Shown piece by piece: positions 40,601 through 49,521 of a DNA stretch of 64,000 nucleotides. The translations under genes and the position numbers were made by a program. This DNA comes from Diacronema lutheri (taxonomy: Eukaryota > Haptophyta > Pavlovophyceae > Pavlovales > Pavlovaceae). The stretch lies in the NCBI GenBank assembly GCA_019448385.1, contig JAGTXO010000008.1:992001-1056000 (forward strand), read 5' to 3'. The notes under the pieces are model-generated. The model made no database searches. It worked only from the letters and a program-made list of their open reading frames with translations, and was not told the DNA's origin. How positions within the stretch are numbered: the stretch's first letter is position 1; each line of letters starts with the position of its first letter.

Positions 40601-41907
40601 CGGCCGCAGCCGCGCACGCGACGCTCGCGAGCGCCAGCACGTCGCCCGCGAGCCGCGGCGTGCGCACAAAGCAGGGCGCGCGCGTGCTGACGCGTTTGCT
40701 CCGGCTGGCAGCGAGGAGCTCGCGCGCGGCGGCCGTTACGGCCGCGGCTGCGCCGGCACGGCCAGCGCTCGGCGCCCTCGGCGGCGAAGCTTGCGGCTTG
40801 GACGGTCGTCGCGGCCCTGCCGGCGCGGGCGAGCGCAGCCGCGCGCAGCTTGCGCCACTGGAGGACCAGCTGCGCGCGCGCCTTACGGGCGGGCTGTGCC
40901 GCTATGCCCTCGCCGCCCAAGCATGCCGGTACGAGGACTGCCCCTACGAGCACGGCGCACCGGCGCGCACGCGCGCGCGCGCCGCTGCCGCACCAGAGCG
41001 CACCCATCGCTGCGCGGCGGCTGAGGCGATCCGCTTTGCAGTGGCGCACGCGCCCGCGGTGGACGGCGCGCCGGCCAGCGCGCGTGCGCCGTCGAGCGCG
41101 CTGCCGCACGCCGACTGTGCCGCTGCGCCGGCGCTCCCCGCGGCGCGCGAGCCGGCGCACTTCCACCGTCCCGACCGCGGCGTGTCTGTGTACGCGATCG
41201 CGCGGTCGGCGCGTCCGGACGCTGGGCAGCTCTTTGTTCCGCTCGACGAGGCAGAGCGGTGTGCGACGTCGCTTCGATTCATCGGCCAGCCGGCCGCGCG
41301 CCTCCCGGCGGCCGCGCCGGCCGGCGACGAGCGCGCGCCGCCCGCCTGCGACGAGCGCGCGCCTCACGCCGGCGCCGACGGCCGGTGGCCCTTCGACCTC
41401 GGATCGACGACGTTTGCGCTGCACGACGAGACGACAGACGCGATCGCCGCGGGCCTCTCCACACAGCCGCGCGCTGTGCATGCATATGTCCTCGCACGCT
41501 GCCGCGGGCTCGGCGCCTCGCGCTTGCCCGCATCGTTCGCGCGCGCTTGGGAGGATGCACTGGCGCTCGACCGCGCCGCGGCACTCAACGCAGCCGTCAC
41601 GAGCGGCGTCGGCAACGCGCCAGCGGTGGACGCCAAGGCGAGCGAGTCCGCGAGCGTGCGGGGCGTCGCATCGGGACCCTGTGTCGCGCCCGAGCTCACG
41701 GCCGCAGCGCCTGGTGGCGCATGCTCGGCGGCGGCTGACGCGGGCGCGCCTGCGAGCGGTCTGGCGCACGATGCGCTCACGGACGAGGCGCACCTCGCGC
41801 GCGCGCATGCGCATCTGCGGCGCGAGCTACGCCACGGGCAGCACGTGATGATGCAAGAGAGTAACCCGGGCTCGTACTATGCGCACGTCGAGCATCACTT
41901 CTCGTGA
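37624..41907 (+). CDS. FkbH-like HAD/acyltransferase protein with CCCH zinc finger
   Basis: This is a 1427-residue single ORF. Residues ~15-220 look like the FkbH N-terminal region. KVLAVDCDGTLWRG (~233-246) is the HAD nucleophile loop DxDGT, followed by LCLCSRNDETDI and FLLVDDSAAE, as in FkbH. A GNAT-like part follows after a long low-complexity insert: RTNQFNARR (~591), RFGDHGHVGLIVV and WLLSCRTLHLGIEHAML (~715). Bacterial FkbH proteins load a glyceryl unit on acyl carrier protein for polyketides. The remaining ~550 residues are Ala-rich, with one CCCH finger (CRYALAAQACRYEDCPYEH, ~1090-1108) and a conserved-looking tail SNPGSYYAHVEHHF. Inserts include a DADG repeat (38847-38910) and a GAAR repeat. 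The fusion with a zinc finger is odd, and no intron is evident. Confidence 0.8.
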   Translation: MDSWQPAPTRALASWEPLRLLVGGTFALDGLAEPLRVWASDVVGVPLCIEWVGYAGGELDALARPDGAFRALRAGSVGVLFARLEDLLAESTDTLLAMSPAACAAALDGAATRLGSAIALAASGAGACPLVICCAPTSPVLSSSATVRAALARAHARLRAQLGAVGTLAGGRVRLCARARADELCADACGGARWHAPFLERMAHAPYAPAAMSALACLALREALRAGRCVRRKVLAVDCDGTLWRGAVAELGAAGVGLTRDHLAVQALLLARQRAGALLCLCSRNDETDIVSVFHERRAQMALQLDRHIVAVAANWRRKSDNLRALGARLGLPLSAFLLVDDSAAECAEVRAALSADGVAIVQLPQARGSDARARPAAAPASDERPPGEERLRLCGFLAHHWALDMPLADGDADGDADGDADGDADGDAEPDVEGNGAVCALTMPSSTAAPAARPSAPPAPSTREDSSRTELYKLMLERNAFYHSAVTSPDAFAASLNLRVHIRALRATPREGPRGAARGAARGAARGASDGGRRDADDEQGGMARAALPAAPHVAGQHRAVGASGRAGDAPDDDGAGDDALFARAAQLTERTNQFNARRLPLSAAQLRAMSRAARHTILLVRSVDRFGDHGHVGLIVVEREARALPRAAVEVRLAPSALERGDGGGGDGGGDGGGGGGSGGDGNGASGGARCRSVAPSAAEAARTCDAPRALHVRVWLLSCRTLHLGIEHAMLRTVCAAARRAGATHVAFDWEAAARNEPVAAFLWSMAAAEANAATAGALRAGEAPAAASHERAPGADDGGGGDTPANGASGSAGRASFVAGRAALATVANLTRGACEGAGDEGASAPAATAARLAAACAEAARPLHTSAEVAARLVMIVRSRRAPAAQDAASAAGLQVPRWPTEPELRLLLDDPHAERVVRAAEVGAAPSPSEWAPCCLARLRPAVTVAGAPAVRGAYDAEDAEAGAHGHARAASAALARPQFQLAAGAPAAAAHATLASASTSPASRGVRTKQGARVLTRLLRLAARSSRAAAVTAAAAPARPALGALGGEACGLDGRRGPAGAGERSRAQLAPLEDQLRARLTGGLCRYALAAQACRYEDCPYEHGAPARTRARAAAAPERTHRCAAAEAIRFAVAHAPAVDGAPASARAPSSALPHADCAAAPALPAAREPAHFHRPDRGVSVYAIARSARPDAGQLFVPLDEAERCATSLRFIGQPAARLPAAAPAGDERAPPACDERAPHAGADGRWPFDLGSTTFALHDETTDAIAAGLSTQPRAVHAYVLARCRGLGASRLPASFARAWEDALALDRAAALNAAVTSGVGNAPAVDAKASESASVRGVASGPCVAPELTAAAPGGACSAAADAGAPASGLAHDALTDEAHLARAHAHLRRELRHGQHVMMQESNPGSYYAHVEHHFS

Positions 41908-42167
41908 GCCCGCAGTATGCGACTGATCGAGCGTCACTTCTTTGCGCCGGTAGTCGAGCTGCCAGTGGCGCCGCACGCACCGCAACGACGTACGCAAAGA
42001 AGCACGGGGTCGCGTCATCGTGCGCGCAGTGCGCATGTGAGCGCGACCTTCTCAGTGCGCATGCATGCAAGCGCTCGAGCTCCGAAAAGCGGTCATCAAA
42101 GCTTCAGATACAGCCGCCGCTTTTGTGTCATCGGGCCAAGCGTTGCGTGCTAATTCTGCTTGCCGTG
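41908..42167. other. Spacer before the AP2-like gene
   Basis: 260 bp between the FkbH-like stop and the next ATG. The frame of the downstream gene is open through it (to a GTG at 41904), so a longer N terminus or an upstream exon is possible. No motif seen. Confidence 0.35.
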
Positions 42168-43640
42168 ATGACGCAGCAGCAGTACGCGGCATTGGCGGCG
42201 GCGACGAGCGGCGAGCCATCGAGCGCGCGGGTGAAGGACGCCGGCGAGAGGCGCGCACCCAGCGCAGCGCGCGCGCTGCCCATGGTATGCGAGTGCTGCA
42301 TCAAGGAGGAGGACCAGGGGTGCCACGTGATTATCAGCTGCTCAACCGCGCGGATGGTGGAGCTGCTCGAGCGCGCTTCAAAGCGCTCGCACGACGAGGA
42401 GCGGCCGTCGTACGACGGCGCGGCGTCGCAGCCGCACGCGCATAAGCTAAAGTCGGGCGTCGCGCCGCTCAGCGCGAATGCCGCTTCGACCGCAGCGTGC
42501 AAGCCCATGCAGCGGGTCAAAATCGCGGGCCTCCCGCGCTCCGCGGCCACGCCTCACTCGTCGCGCGCGACGCTTCCTGGCGACGAAGCTTGCACAAACT
42601 TGCCTGCAGCGCACGCGACAGCGACCATCGAGCGGGCGCGCTCAACTGACGACTCGACGTGCGTGCCGCCCGCCGTGGCTTGGCCGACATGCAAGACGCA
42701 GCGTGGAACCTCGCAGACGACGAGCGCGACGCTCACCGCCGCGACGCTCGGAGCGGCGCACGGCGGCGAGCTGCGGCTGCCGTCGGCTCGGGCGAGCGCG
42801 TGCGCATCGAAGCCCCTTCGCCACGTGCGGTACGACCGGCGCATCCACGTACACCCGTGGAGCGGGCGCGTGACCGTCCACGGCCGGCGCATCTACACGG
42901 GCGCGTACGGCACGATGGCCGAGGCGGCGCGCCGCGTCGACCTCATCCTCTTGAGCGTCGGACGCGAGCCTATCAACTACGCGTGGCGGCCTGCGCTCGC
43001 GCACGAACGCACGCGCGACGCGCGCGGCGAATGGTGCGACTGGGTGTGCCTGGACGACGGCGAGCATGCGGCGCGTGCGGCGCCCATGGTCAGCAAGTGC
43101 GAGGCGGCAGGTGCGAGCGCGCCGCACGCGCGCGTCACCGCGTCCAGCGCGGCACGATGCTCGCGACGGCCACACGGCTCGCGCGCCGCGCTCATTCGTA
43201 CGCCCCACGCTTCGTCCCGCTGCGCCGACCGACGCTGCCCGCGCGCAGGAGGCCGCGCGCGCCAGGTGGCGCTCGCGAAATTTGGCTCGGGCTCGGGCGA
43301 GTCGGAGAGCGTTGCGCGCAAGGCTTCGCGCCGCCGCGCGGACGACGACGGCAACGGCGCCGGCTGTGGCAAGCATGCGCGGCGCGCACCTGACGCGGTC
43401 GAGCGCCGCTGCTTCCGCATGGGAGGCGAAGCCTCGGCAGACGACGCGCGCAACGAGACCGCACTGCTCATCCGCGACTTTGCCGCTGCGCTCGGCGACG
43501 ACGCGCCCGCGCTCGCCGTCGGCGCGGAGTTGCATGGCGGGATTGATGAGGCGTGCAGCACGGTTGGCGCGCCCTGCGCGCCGCCCGCCATGGTGGACGA
43601 CGCGCGCAACATTCTTCTGTGCTGGGAGACGGAGTGCTGA
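42168..43640 (+). CDS. AP2/ERF-like domain protein
   Basis: The 490-residue protein has one region (residues ~218-275) like an AP2/ERF DNA-binding domain: RHVRYDRRIHVHPWSGRVTV, then GRRIYTGAYGTMAEAARRVD and INYAW, matching the family's three strands and amphipathic helix. Elsewhere it is Ala/Ser/Arg-rich with scattered Cys (VCECCIKEEDQGC at ~45) and no other domain. AP2 proteins in algae act as transcription regulators or belong to mobile elements; no nuclease or integrase is fused here. The YRG entry motif is weak, so the call is moderate. The ATG at 42168 is the first in frame after a GTG. Confidence 0.6.
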   Translation: MTQQQYAALAAATSGEPSSARVKDAGERRAPSAARALPMVCECCIKEEDQGCHVIISCSTARMVELLERASKRSHDEERPSYDGAASQPHAHKLKSGVAPLSANAASTAACKPMQRVKIAGLPRSAATPHSSRATLPGDEACTNLPAAHATATIERARSTDDSTCVPPAVAWPTCKTQRGTSQTTSATLTAATLGAAHGGELRLPSARASACASKPLRHVRYDRRIHVHPWSGRVTVHGRRIYTGAYGTMAEAARRVDLILLSVGREPINYAWRPALAHERTRDARGEWCDWVCLDDGEHAARAAPMVSKCEAAGASAPHARVTASSAARCSRRPHGSRAALIRTPHASSRCADRRCPRAGGRARQVALAKFGSGSGESESVARKASRRRADDDGNGAGCGKHARRAPDAVERRCFRMGGEASADDARNETALLIRDFAAALGDDAPALAVGAELHGGIDEACSTVGAPCAPPAMVDDARNILLCWETEC

Positions 43641-43801
43641 CAAACGCGGAGACAGTGTGCATGCGCGCGCTACAGCAGCCGCCCGTCGCGCGGCGCGTCG
43701 GGGTCGCCGCGTTGGCAAACCGCGGCAGGGGTGGAGGACGTCAGTCAAAGCACGGCGCCAAGACCGCGCTAATGCCTAAGTGGCCCCCCGAAAAAAACTG
43801 C

Positions 43802-45190
43802 TCAGAGTGTGCTTGGGGCCGTGGGCGGGTTCGCCGGCGCCGCCTCTCCTCGCGCAGGTTCGCGGCGCACGGTGGCAGCGCGACCGCCGCCGACCAGGCG
43901 CTCGGACGCGAGCACGGCGCCCATCCGCACGCCCCTGAGCTCGAGCTCGGCGCGCAGCGTCGGCGGCGGCGGTGGCGGCGGCGGCGAGCCGTCGAGCTGC
44001 TTGTCGAGCCGCTTGCGCAGCTTTGCGAGCGCGACCTTTTGCACGCGGTGGACGGTTTTTGGCTCGAGCTTGAGCTCTCGCCCAATGTCGATGAGCTTCT
44101 TTGGCCGGCCGCCGTCGAGTCCGTACCGCAGCCGCACGATCCGCTGGTCGACGGGGCCGAGCGTCTCGCCGAGGAGTAGGTCGAGCTGCTGCCGGACCAT
44201 CCGGCGGTGAAGCACCTGCTCGGGCGCGCGCTGCTGCTCGTCGGCGATCAGGTCGGAGATCGAGAAGTGCCGCGACCGTGCGGACGCGCCCGCCGCCGCG
44301 GCTGAGCGCGCGCCGACACGCGCGTCGAGCGATACGACGGACGGGACGGCGTTCAGCGTCGCAATCTGCCGGAGCGGCAGGCGGGCACGCTGCGCGATCG
44401 CCTCGTCCGACGGCGCGGCGTGCCCCTCGACGATCAGCTCGCGCCGCGCGCGCCGCATCCGGCGCGCGCCCTCGTGCACGTTGGTCGGGAGCCGAATGGA
44501 ATTGCCCTTCGTTGCGACTGCACTCGCCATGAAGTGCGCCACCCACGAATAAGCATAGCTGCGCCGGCGAGAGCACGCGCGCGCGGGGAAACGGGTGGTG
44601 GTGTGTGCGGCAGCGCGCGGCGATGTGAGGCGCAGCGCGCACGGGTAGTGCGTGCGCGCGTTGCGCGCGCACGTGACAAACTTGACGTTGCGGCTGGGGT
44701 CGTACTTGTGCATCGCGTGGAGCAGGCCGAGCGAGCCCTCCTGCACGAGGTCCGAAAGCGACACGCCCTTGCCCACGTATCGCTTTGAGAGCGAGATGAC
44801 CAAGCCCATGTTTGCGAGGAGGAGGCGGCTCTGTGCGTCATCGAGCCGTGGGAAGACCGAGCGCGACGCGACGGACGCGTTCCAGCCGGGCAGACGAGCT
44901 CTTGGCGCGAGGGCCTCGCACGACGCGAGCCAGCGTCGGTGGCCAAGCGCCACGTCGCGCGCGAGCGACGCGTCCGTGCGGTCCGCGATGCACCGTGCCG
45001 GCTCGGGCATGTTGACGCACAGCCACGAGAGCTCGTCGTCGCCGCGCGCGCAGATGGGCGGCCGGCGCGACGCGGCGGCGCGCATGCGCGCGCTGCCGGC
45101 GCGGCCCATCTGCGGCGGCAGCTGCGCCGGGTGGTTGGCGCCCACCGCTAGCGCGCACAGTGCGCACGCCGCCACGCTGCGAAGCGGCAT
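43802..45190 (-). CDS. Plastid sigma-70 factor (2 exons)
   Basis: Exons are 44673-45190 and 43802-44558; the 114-bp intron is a multiple of three but breaks region 2. Splicing restores NVKFVT-YAYSWVAHFMA (donor gtgcgc, acceptor gcag), and the protein has 424 residues. Region 2 is LLLANMGLVISLSKRYVGKG and LVQEGSLGLLHAMHKYDPS, region 2.4/3 follows at SIRLPTNVHEGARR, and region 4 ends with LRYGLDGG and the helix-turn-helix ELKLEPKTVHRVQKVALAKL. It would direct the bacterial-type plastid RNA polymerase to promoters. The N terminus PLRSVAACALCALAVGA looks like a signal peptide followed by an Arg/Ala-rich transit region, as in algae with secondary plastids. A poly-Pro stretch and variable tail follow region 4. 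The start is the ATG at 45190. Confidence 0.9.
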   Translation of the reverse strand: MPLRSVAACALCALAVGANHPAQLPPQMGRAGSARMRAAASRRPPICARGDDELSWLCVNMPEPARCIADRTDASLARDVALGHRRWLASCEALAPRARLPGWNASVASRSVFPRLDDAQSRLLLANMGLVISLSKRYVGKGVSLSDLVQEGSLGLLHAMHKYDPSRNVKFVTCARNARTHYPCALRLTSPRAAAHTTTRFPARACSRRRSYAYSWVAHFMASAVATKGNSIRLPTNVHEGARRMRRARRELIVEGHAAPSDEAIAQRARLPLRQIATLNAVPSVVSLDARVGARSAAAAGASARSRHFSISDLIADEQQRAPEQVLHRRMVRQQLDLLLGETLGPVDQRIVRLRYGLDGGRPKKLIDIGRELKLEPKTVHRVQKVALAKLRKRLDKQLDGSPPPPPPPPTLRAELELRGVRMGAVLASERLVGGGRAATVRREPARGEAAPANPPTAPSTL

Positions 45191-45420
45191 CCGGTCCGTG
45201 TCGTTCACTTCGCGTCCGCGCGGTGCGCCGACCCGTGCGTCCCCCCCAAAAAGGAAAAAAAAAGCAGACTTTGGAGTGACAGGTCTAAGTCTGTGACAGG
45301 AAGCTGAGCGACATGTGGCCGGCGGCGGCCCGAGTGACAGGAAGCTAACGACAGGAAGCTGGGCGCCGGCCCGAGTGACAGGAAGCTAGCGACAGGACAG
45401 CGACAGGAAACGGCGGTTAC

Positions 45421-46173
45421 TCACTCCTCGTCGTGGTCGCCACTGCCGGCGGCCTCGTCACCCGCACCCTTGGCCTGCTTCTCGTCGCAGAGGCCCATGG
45501 CGGCCTTGACCGAGTTGTGCAGGCCGTGGAGGATGCAGGGCGTCCAATCGATGCCCAGCTTTGCCTCCCAAGCGAGGCAGGCCTTGCGGATGTTCGCGCC
45601 CGAGTCGGTCGTCGACGAGGCAATGTCCGTGCTCAGGCGCGGGCCAAACTCGTGCAGGCGCCGGCGGATGTGCTTGGTGATGCGCTTGTTGGTGTGCCTG
45701 CCGACAAAGAGCAGGACGCCGAGCTTGATGACCTTCATCTCACCCGTGCGAGGGTCGACGGTGCGGATGGCGAGAGAGCTGTACGACTTCTTCGAGTGCT
45801 TGCACGTCCACATGTCCGTGGTGAGGTGGCCCCACGGGAGCCCGCCGAAGAGCTTTTTGAGCTCCTCGATCTCCTTCATGATGTTCGCCTTGGCGAAGGC
45901 GTACAGCTCGACGTGCTTGTCCTGGATGGTCGTCTTGCCGAGCTGGTGGTGCTTCGGGTTGAGGCCGCACGAGTAGTTGTGCAAGCTCGGGTCCTCGGCG
46001 AAGTTGAACGGGATGTGGCCGGAGGCCAGCGCCATCGCCAGCTGCAAGTGCGACGGGCGGCGGTCCGCGACCGACATGAAGACCGGCTTGAACACGATTT
46101 TTCCGTCCTTCATCGCCGGCTCCGACGTTGCGCCGTACCCGCCCTTGGGCGCAGCCTTGGTGTGCTCGCTCAT
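45421..46173 (-). pseudogene. hAT transposase, N-terminal half only
   Basis: The 250-residue open frame matches the first half of hAT transposases: HIPFNFAEDPSLHNY, GHLTTDMWTCKHSKKSY with the first catalytic Asp region, LSTDIASSTTDSGANIRKAC with the second, and WTPCILHGLHNSVKAAMGL for the C..H segment. The catalytic Glu region and the C-terminal dimerisation domain are absent. It stops after an acidic tail near the left end of the element. The element therefore cannot encode a full transposase and is probably moved by others. The ATG at 46173 is chosen as the first Met before conserved sequence. Confidence 0.8.
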
Positions 46174-46189
46174 CGCGCTCAACAAGCAG

Positions 46190-46441
46190 TCACTCGTCCA
46201 GGCGACGGCGACGCGGGAGGCGTGCAGCAAGGTGCCCAAGCTCACTCAGAAGGAGCGCAAGAAAGTCCTCAGAGCGATCGAGGCCGTGTCGGAGCCTAAG
46301 GACGAGGTGACGGCGGAGTACTGCGGCAGCGGCGACGTCGAGGACGACGTCGAGGAGGACGACATCGACATGGAGTCCGAGTGGAGCGAGGTCGAGGAGG
46401 CGGAGTCGGACGCAGAGGACGAGGACGAAGACGAGGCGTGA
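46190..46441 (+). other. Acidic C-terminal ORF fragment inside the hAT element
   Basis: A plus-strand frame reads KLTQKERKKVLRAIEAVSEP and then a very acidic tail (DVEEDDIDMESEWSEVEEAE) to a stop at 46439-46441. The frame is open back to 45977. It may be a captured or rearranged end of another protein. The origin is unknown. Confidence 0.35.
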
Positions 46442-46731
46442 TCTGTCGCGCGGAGCGCGACTTTAGAAAAAAAAATTGGCATCAAAGTGTGAGATCGAGC
46501 CGCGACGCGCGCGTCACCGGGCGGTGACTTGCACGCTGATCACCTGTCACTCGCACGGCGAGTGACAGGAAGCTAGCGACAGGAAGCTCGGGCGCAGGCC
46601 CGAGTGACAGGAAGGACTTCCGGTCCTGTCACTCGAGCTTCCCTGTCACTCAAGTGACAGGTGTCCAGCTGTCACTCCAAAGTCTGAAAAAAAGCGATGA
46701 CCGACCAATTCAAAATCCGCGCCCCCTCGCC

Positions 46732-49319
46732 ATGCGCGGCGCCGAGGCCGTCACTGCCTATCTCGCGCGCCATCGCGTGGAGGAGCTGGTGGACGAGGCG
46801 GTGAACGACGCCGTACTGGCGGATAGCCCACAGCCTATCGCGCATATCGCGCGCTTTCTCGCGCGCGCGGCCGGCATCGAGCTCGACGAGCCGGTCGCCA
46901 ACGGCGGCGGCGCGCCGGACCGGCTCGCGCCACTCGGCGAGCGCGGCGGCGAGGAGCGCGCGTCGCGGCATGAGGCGCACAGCGAGCTGCGCCTCGACGA
47001 GCTGACGGCTGATGAGGCGCGCCTTGCCGCCGTCCTCATCAACGCCGGCCAGCAGCACATCTTCGCCGAGTGGCCGCCCGAGCAGGTCGACGCGGGCAAG
47101 AAGCGCGCCTTCTTCGCGTCCGTGCTTGCGCTCGACCGCTCGTACCCGGGCGGGCTGGGCGCGTACCTGGAGAACGGCAAGAAGCTGCTCAAGGCTGCGC
47201 AGCTCGGCCACAACCCGCTCGACGGCTGGGTGCCCTCGCCGCCCGACGCGGAGAGCGGCGCGCGGCTGCTGCCCGGATCGCTCGAGTACGACGAGCTCGA
47301 ACGCCTCGGCGTCGAGCAGCTGGGCTCGGTGGCGTTCGTGATCCCGGCGGGCGGGATGGGCGAGCGGCTCGGCTACTCGGGCGTCAAGTTCGGCCTCCCC
47401 GCCGAGATGACCACCGAGGCGAGCGTGCTCGAGGTCTACGCACAATACATCCTCGCCTTCCAGCGGCTCGCCGCGCGCGCGCGCCCGGCGAAAGCGCCCA
47501 TCACGATCCAGCTCGCGCTGATGGTGTCGCACCAGACGCGGCCGGGGATCGAGGCGCTGCTTGCCGCCAACGGGCACTACGGCCTTGCGCCCGAGCAGCT
47601 CACCCTCCTCCAGCAGGAGGAGGTGGCGTGCTTTGCGGACTCGGGCGGCCGGCTCGCGATGCGCGACACGTATGCGCTCGAGACCAAGCCGCATGGGCAC
47701 GGCGACGTGCACTTCTTGCTGCACACGAGCGGGCTCGCGCAGCGCTGGCTCTCGCAGGGTCTCAAATGGATTGTCTTCTTCCAGGACACGAACACGCTGT
47801 ACCTCGCGACGCTGCTCGCCACGCTCGGTGTCTCGGAGAAGCTCGGCCTCGACATGAACTCCGTCTGCGTGCCGCGCAAGGCGCGCGCCGGTTGCGCCGC
47901 GCGCGGCGACGCGCCGTCCGCAGCCCCGCGCGCGTGCCGCGGCGAGGAGCTCGGGCGTCACCTGATGCCGCCCGCCGCCGCCCGCCGCCGCCCGCCGCCG
48001 CCCGCCGCCGCCCGCGGCGACGCGCCGACTGACCCCGCCCGTCTCCACGCGCGGCGCGCGCGCGCTCGCGCATCCGCAGGCCAAGGAGGCCATCGGCGCG
48101 ATGGCGAGGCTGACGCACTCGGACGGCCGGTCGTTCCTCGCCTCGGTCGAGTACAACCAGCTCGAGCCGCTGCTGCGCGCGAGCGGCAAGGGCGCCGACG
48201 TGAACGACACCGTGACGCACACCTCGCCCTACCCGGGCAACATCAACGAGCTCGTGCTGCGGCTGCCCGCGTACGTGGCCGCGCTCAACTACACGAAGGG
48301 CGAGCTGCACGAGTTCGTCAACCCAAAGTACAAGTCGGGTGCGCGCGCGCGCCGCGCCGTCCGCGCGCGCCGCACCTCACGCGCGCGCGAGCGCTCCCAT
48401 TCCCGACTTGTACTGTGGGTTGACGAACCTCTTATTCCCGCGCGCCCCTCGCCGCGCGGCGCCGGCGCTCAGGCGAGGACGGCTCGCCCCTCAGCACCTT
48501 CCGCGCGCCCGCACGCCTCGAGTGCATGATGCAGGACTTTGCGCACTCGTTGCAGGATCGGCTCAAAGGGTCCAAAGTCGGGTACACGATGGTGCCCAAG
48601 GAGCTCGGGTACTACCCCGTCAAGAACGCGCTCCAAGCCGCCGCCGAGCTCTCCGCGCGCGGCATCCCGCCGATGGGCGCCGCGAGCGCCGAGGCGGCCG
48701 TGTATCACGCGTATGGGTCGATGCTTCGGGTACTCGGTTGCAAGGTGCAGCAGACCGTCGAGCAAGTGTACGCGGGCGTGCGCGTGGACGAGGGCGCGCA
48801 CATCGTCCTCGCGCCCTCCTTCGCGCCGTCGATGGCCGCGCTGCGTGAGAAGCTTCTCGCGCCCTCGGAGGTGCACATCTCGCAGCGCTCGACCCTCGTC
48901 GTCGACGGCGAGAACGTGACGATCAAGTCGCTCAACCTGGACGGCGCGCTCGTCGTCAAGGTGGCGCCGTGCGCCTCGCTGCACATTGAAAGCCTCGAGA
49001 TGCACAACCAGGGTGCGCGCTCGAGCCGCGCGCGCCGCGCCGAACGCGCGCCTCGACGGCACGCGCGCGACACCGTTGGCGGCCTATTCGCGCCGTGAGA
49101 CACGCGTTCCTCGCCGCCGCGCGAGGCGCAGGCTGGTCCTTTGTGCCGCTCTCGCACGCGGAGCTGAGCAGCGGCGCGGTGCGCGAGGAGGAGAGGATTC
49201 GGGGGTACCGCGTGTCGCGCGGCGAGGAGCTGCGCATTTTGCTGACAGAGCCAGGCAGGTGGCTCGTCGTCAAGAACCAGCTCGTGCGTGAGAAGCCCGG
49301 CGCGGCCGACGCGCGCTGA
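46732..49319 (+). CDS. USP: UDP-sugar pyrophosphorylase (4 exons)
   Basis: Exons are 46732-47880, 48080-48338, 48473-49012 and 49132-49319, joining in frame to 711 residues. Motifs are the nucleotide-binding loop [30 protein letters not shown], the substrate loop [58 protein letters not shown] and RLECMMQD, all as in plant USP. It would make UDP-sugars from sugar-1-phosphates and UTP. Intron 1 joins VPRK-AKEAIG only if its donor is GC (aag|gcgcgc). Introns 2 and 3 use gtgcgc donors. The last junction restores MHNQGWSFVPL. It is ~90 residues longer than the plant enzyme. The ATG is 45 bp from the hAT end. Confidence 0.9.
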
Positions 49320-49521
49320 CGCGGCACGGGACGCGTCGGGCGCGCTGAGGTCAAATGCACGTCATCACATCCTAAATTCTCACGTGCTTTCGCTGTGCGG
49401 GCGCGCTGGCCACTGCGGGCGATCGGGTACCTTGTGCCGGCCCGCCGGGCCGGATGTCACGATCACCCGCGGTGCACGGCGGCTGTCGGCGATGTGCGCG
49501 TGCGTGTGCCGGCTGCGGCGC
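49320..49521. other. Convergent spacer, USP and beta-tubulin
   Basis: A 202-bp tail-to-tail region. It contains a ggccggcccgccgggccgg-type self-complementary run near 49437. No gene seen. Confidence 0.4.

Larger units (their letters stand above)
45265..46686 (-). mobile_element. hAT DNA transposon with TIRs and 8-bp TSD
   Basis: The 1422-bp element is flanked by aaaaaaag at 45257-45264 and 46687-46694. Its terminal inverted repeats are cagactttggagtgacag (45265-45282) and its complement (46669-46686). Inside both ends lie multiple gtgacaggaagct(a/g) motifs in both orientations. The CAG-start, 8-bp duplication and a hAT-type transposase fragment identify the superfamily. It sits between the divergent sigma-factor ATG (45190) and the UDP-sugar pyrophosphorylase ATG (46732). 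Confidence 0.9.

Noticed and set aside
39471-41814. 398- and 678-codon minus-strand ORFs
   Set aside because: Antisense shadows of the FkbH-like gene; no motif.
46654-46731. N-terminal extension of UDP-sugar pyrophosphorylase from a GTG at 46654
   Set aside because: It would lie in the hAT terminal repeat; the ATG at 46732 precedes the first conserved residues.
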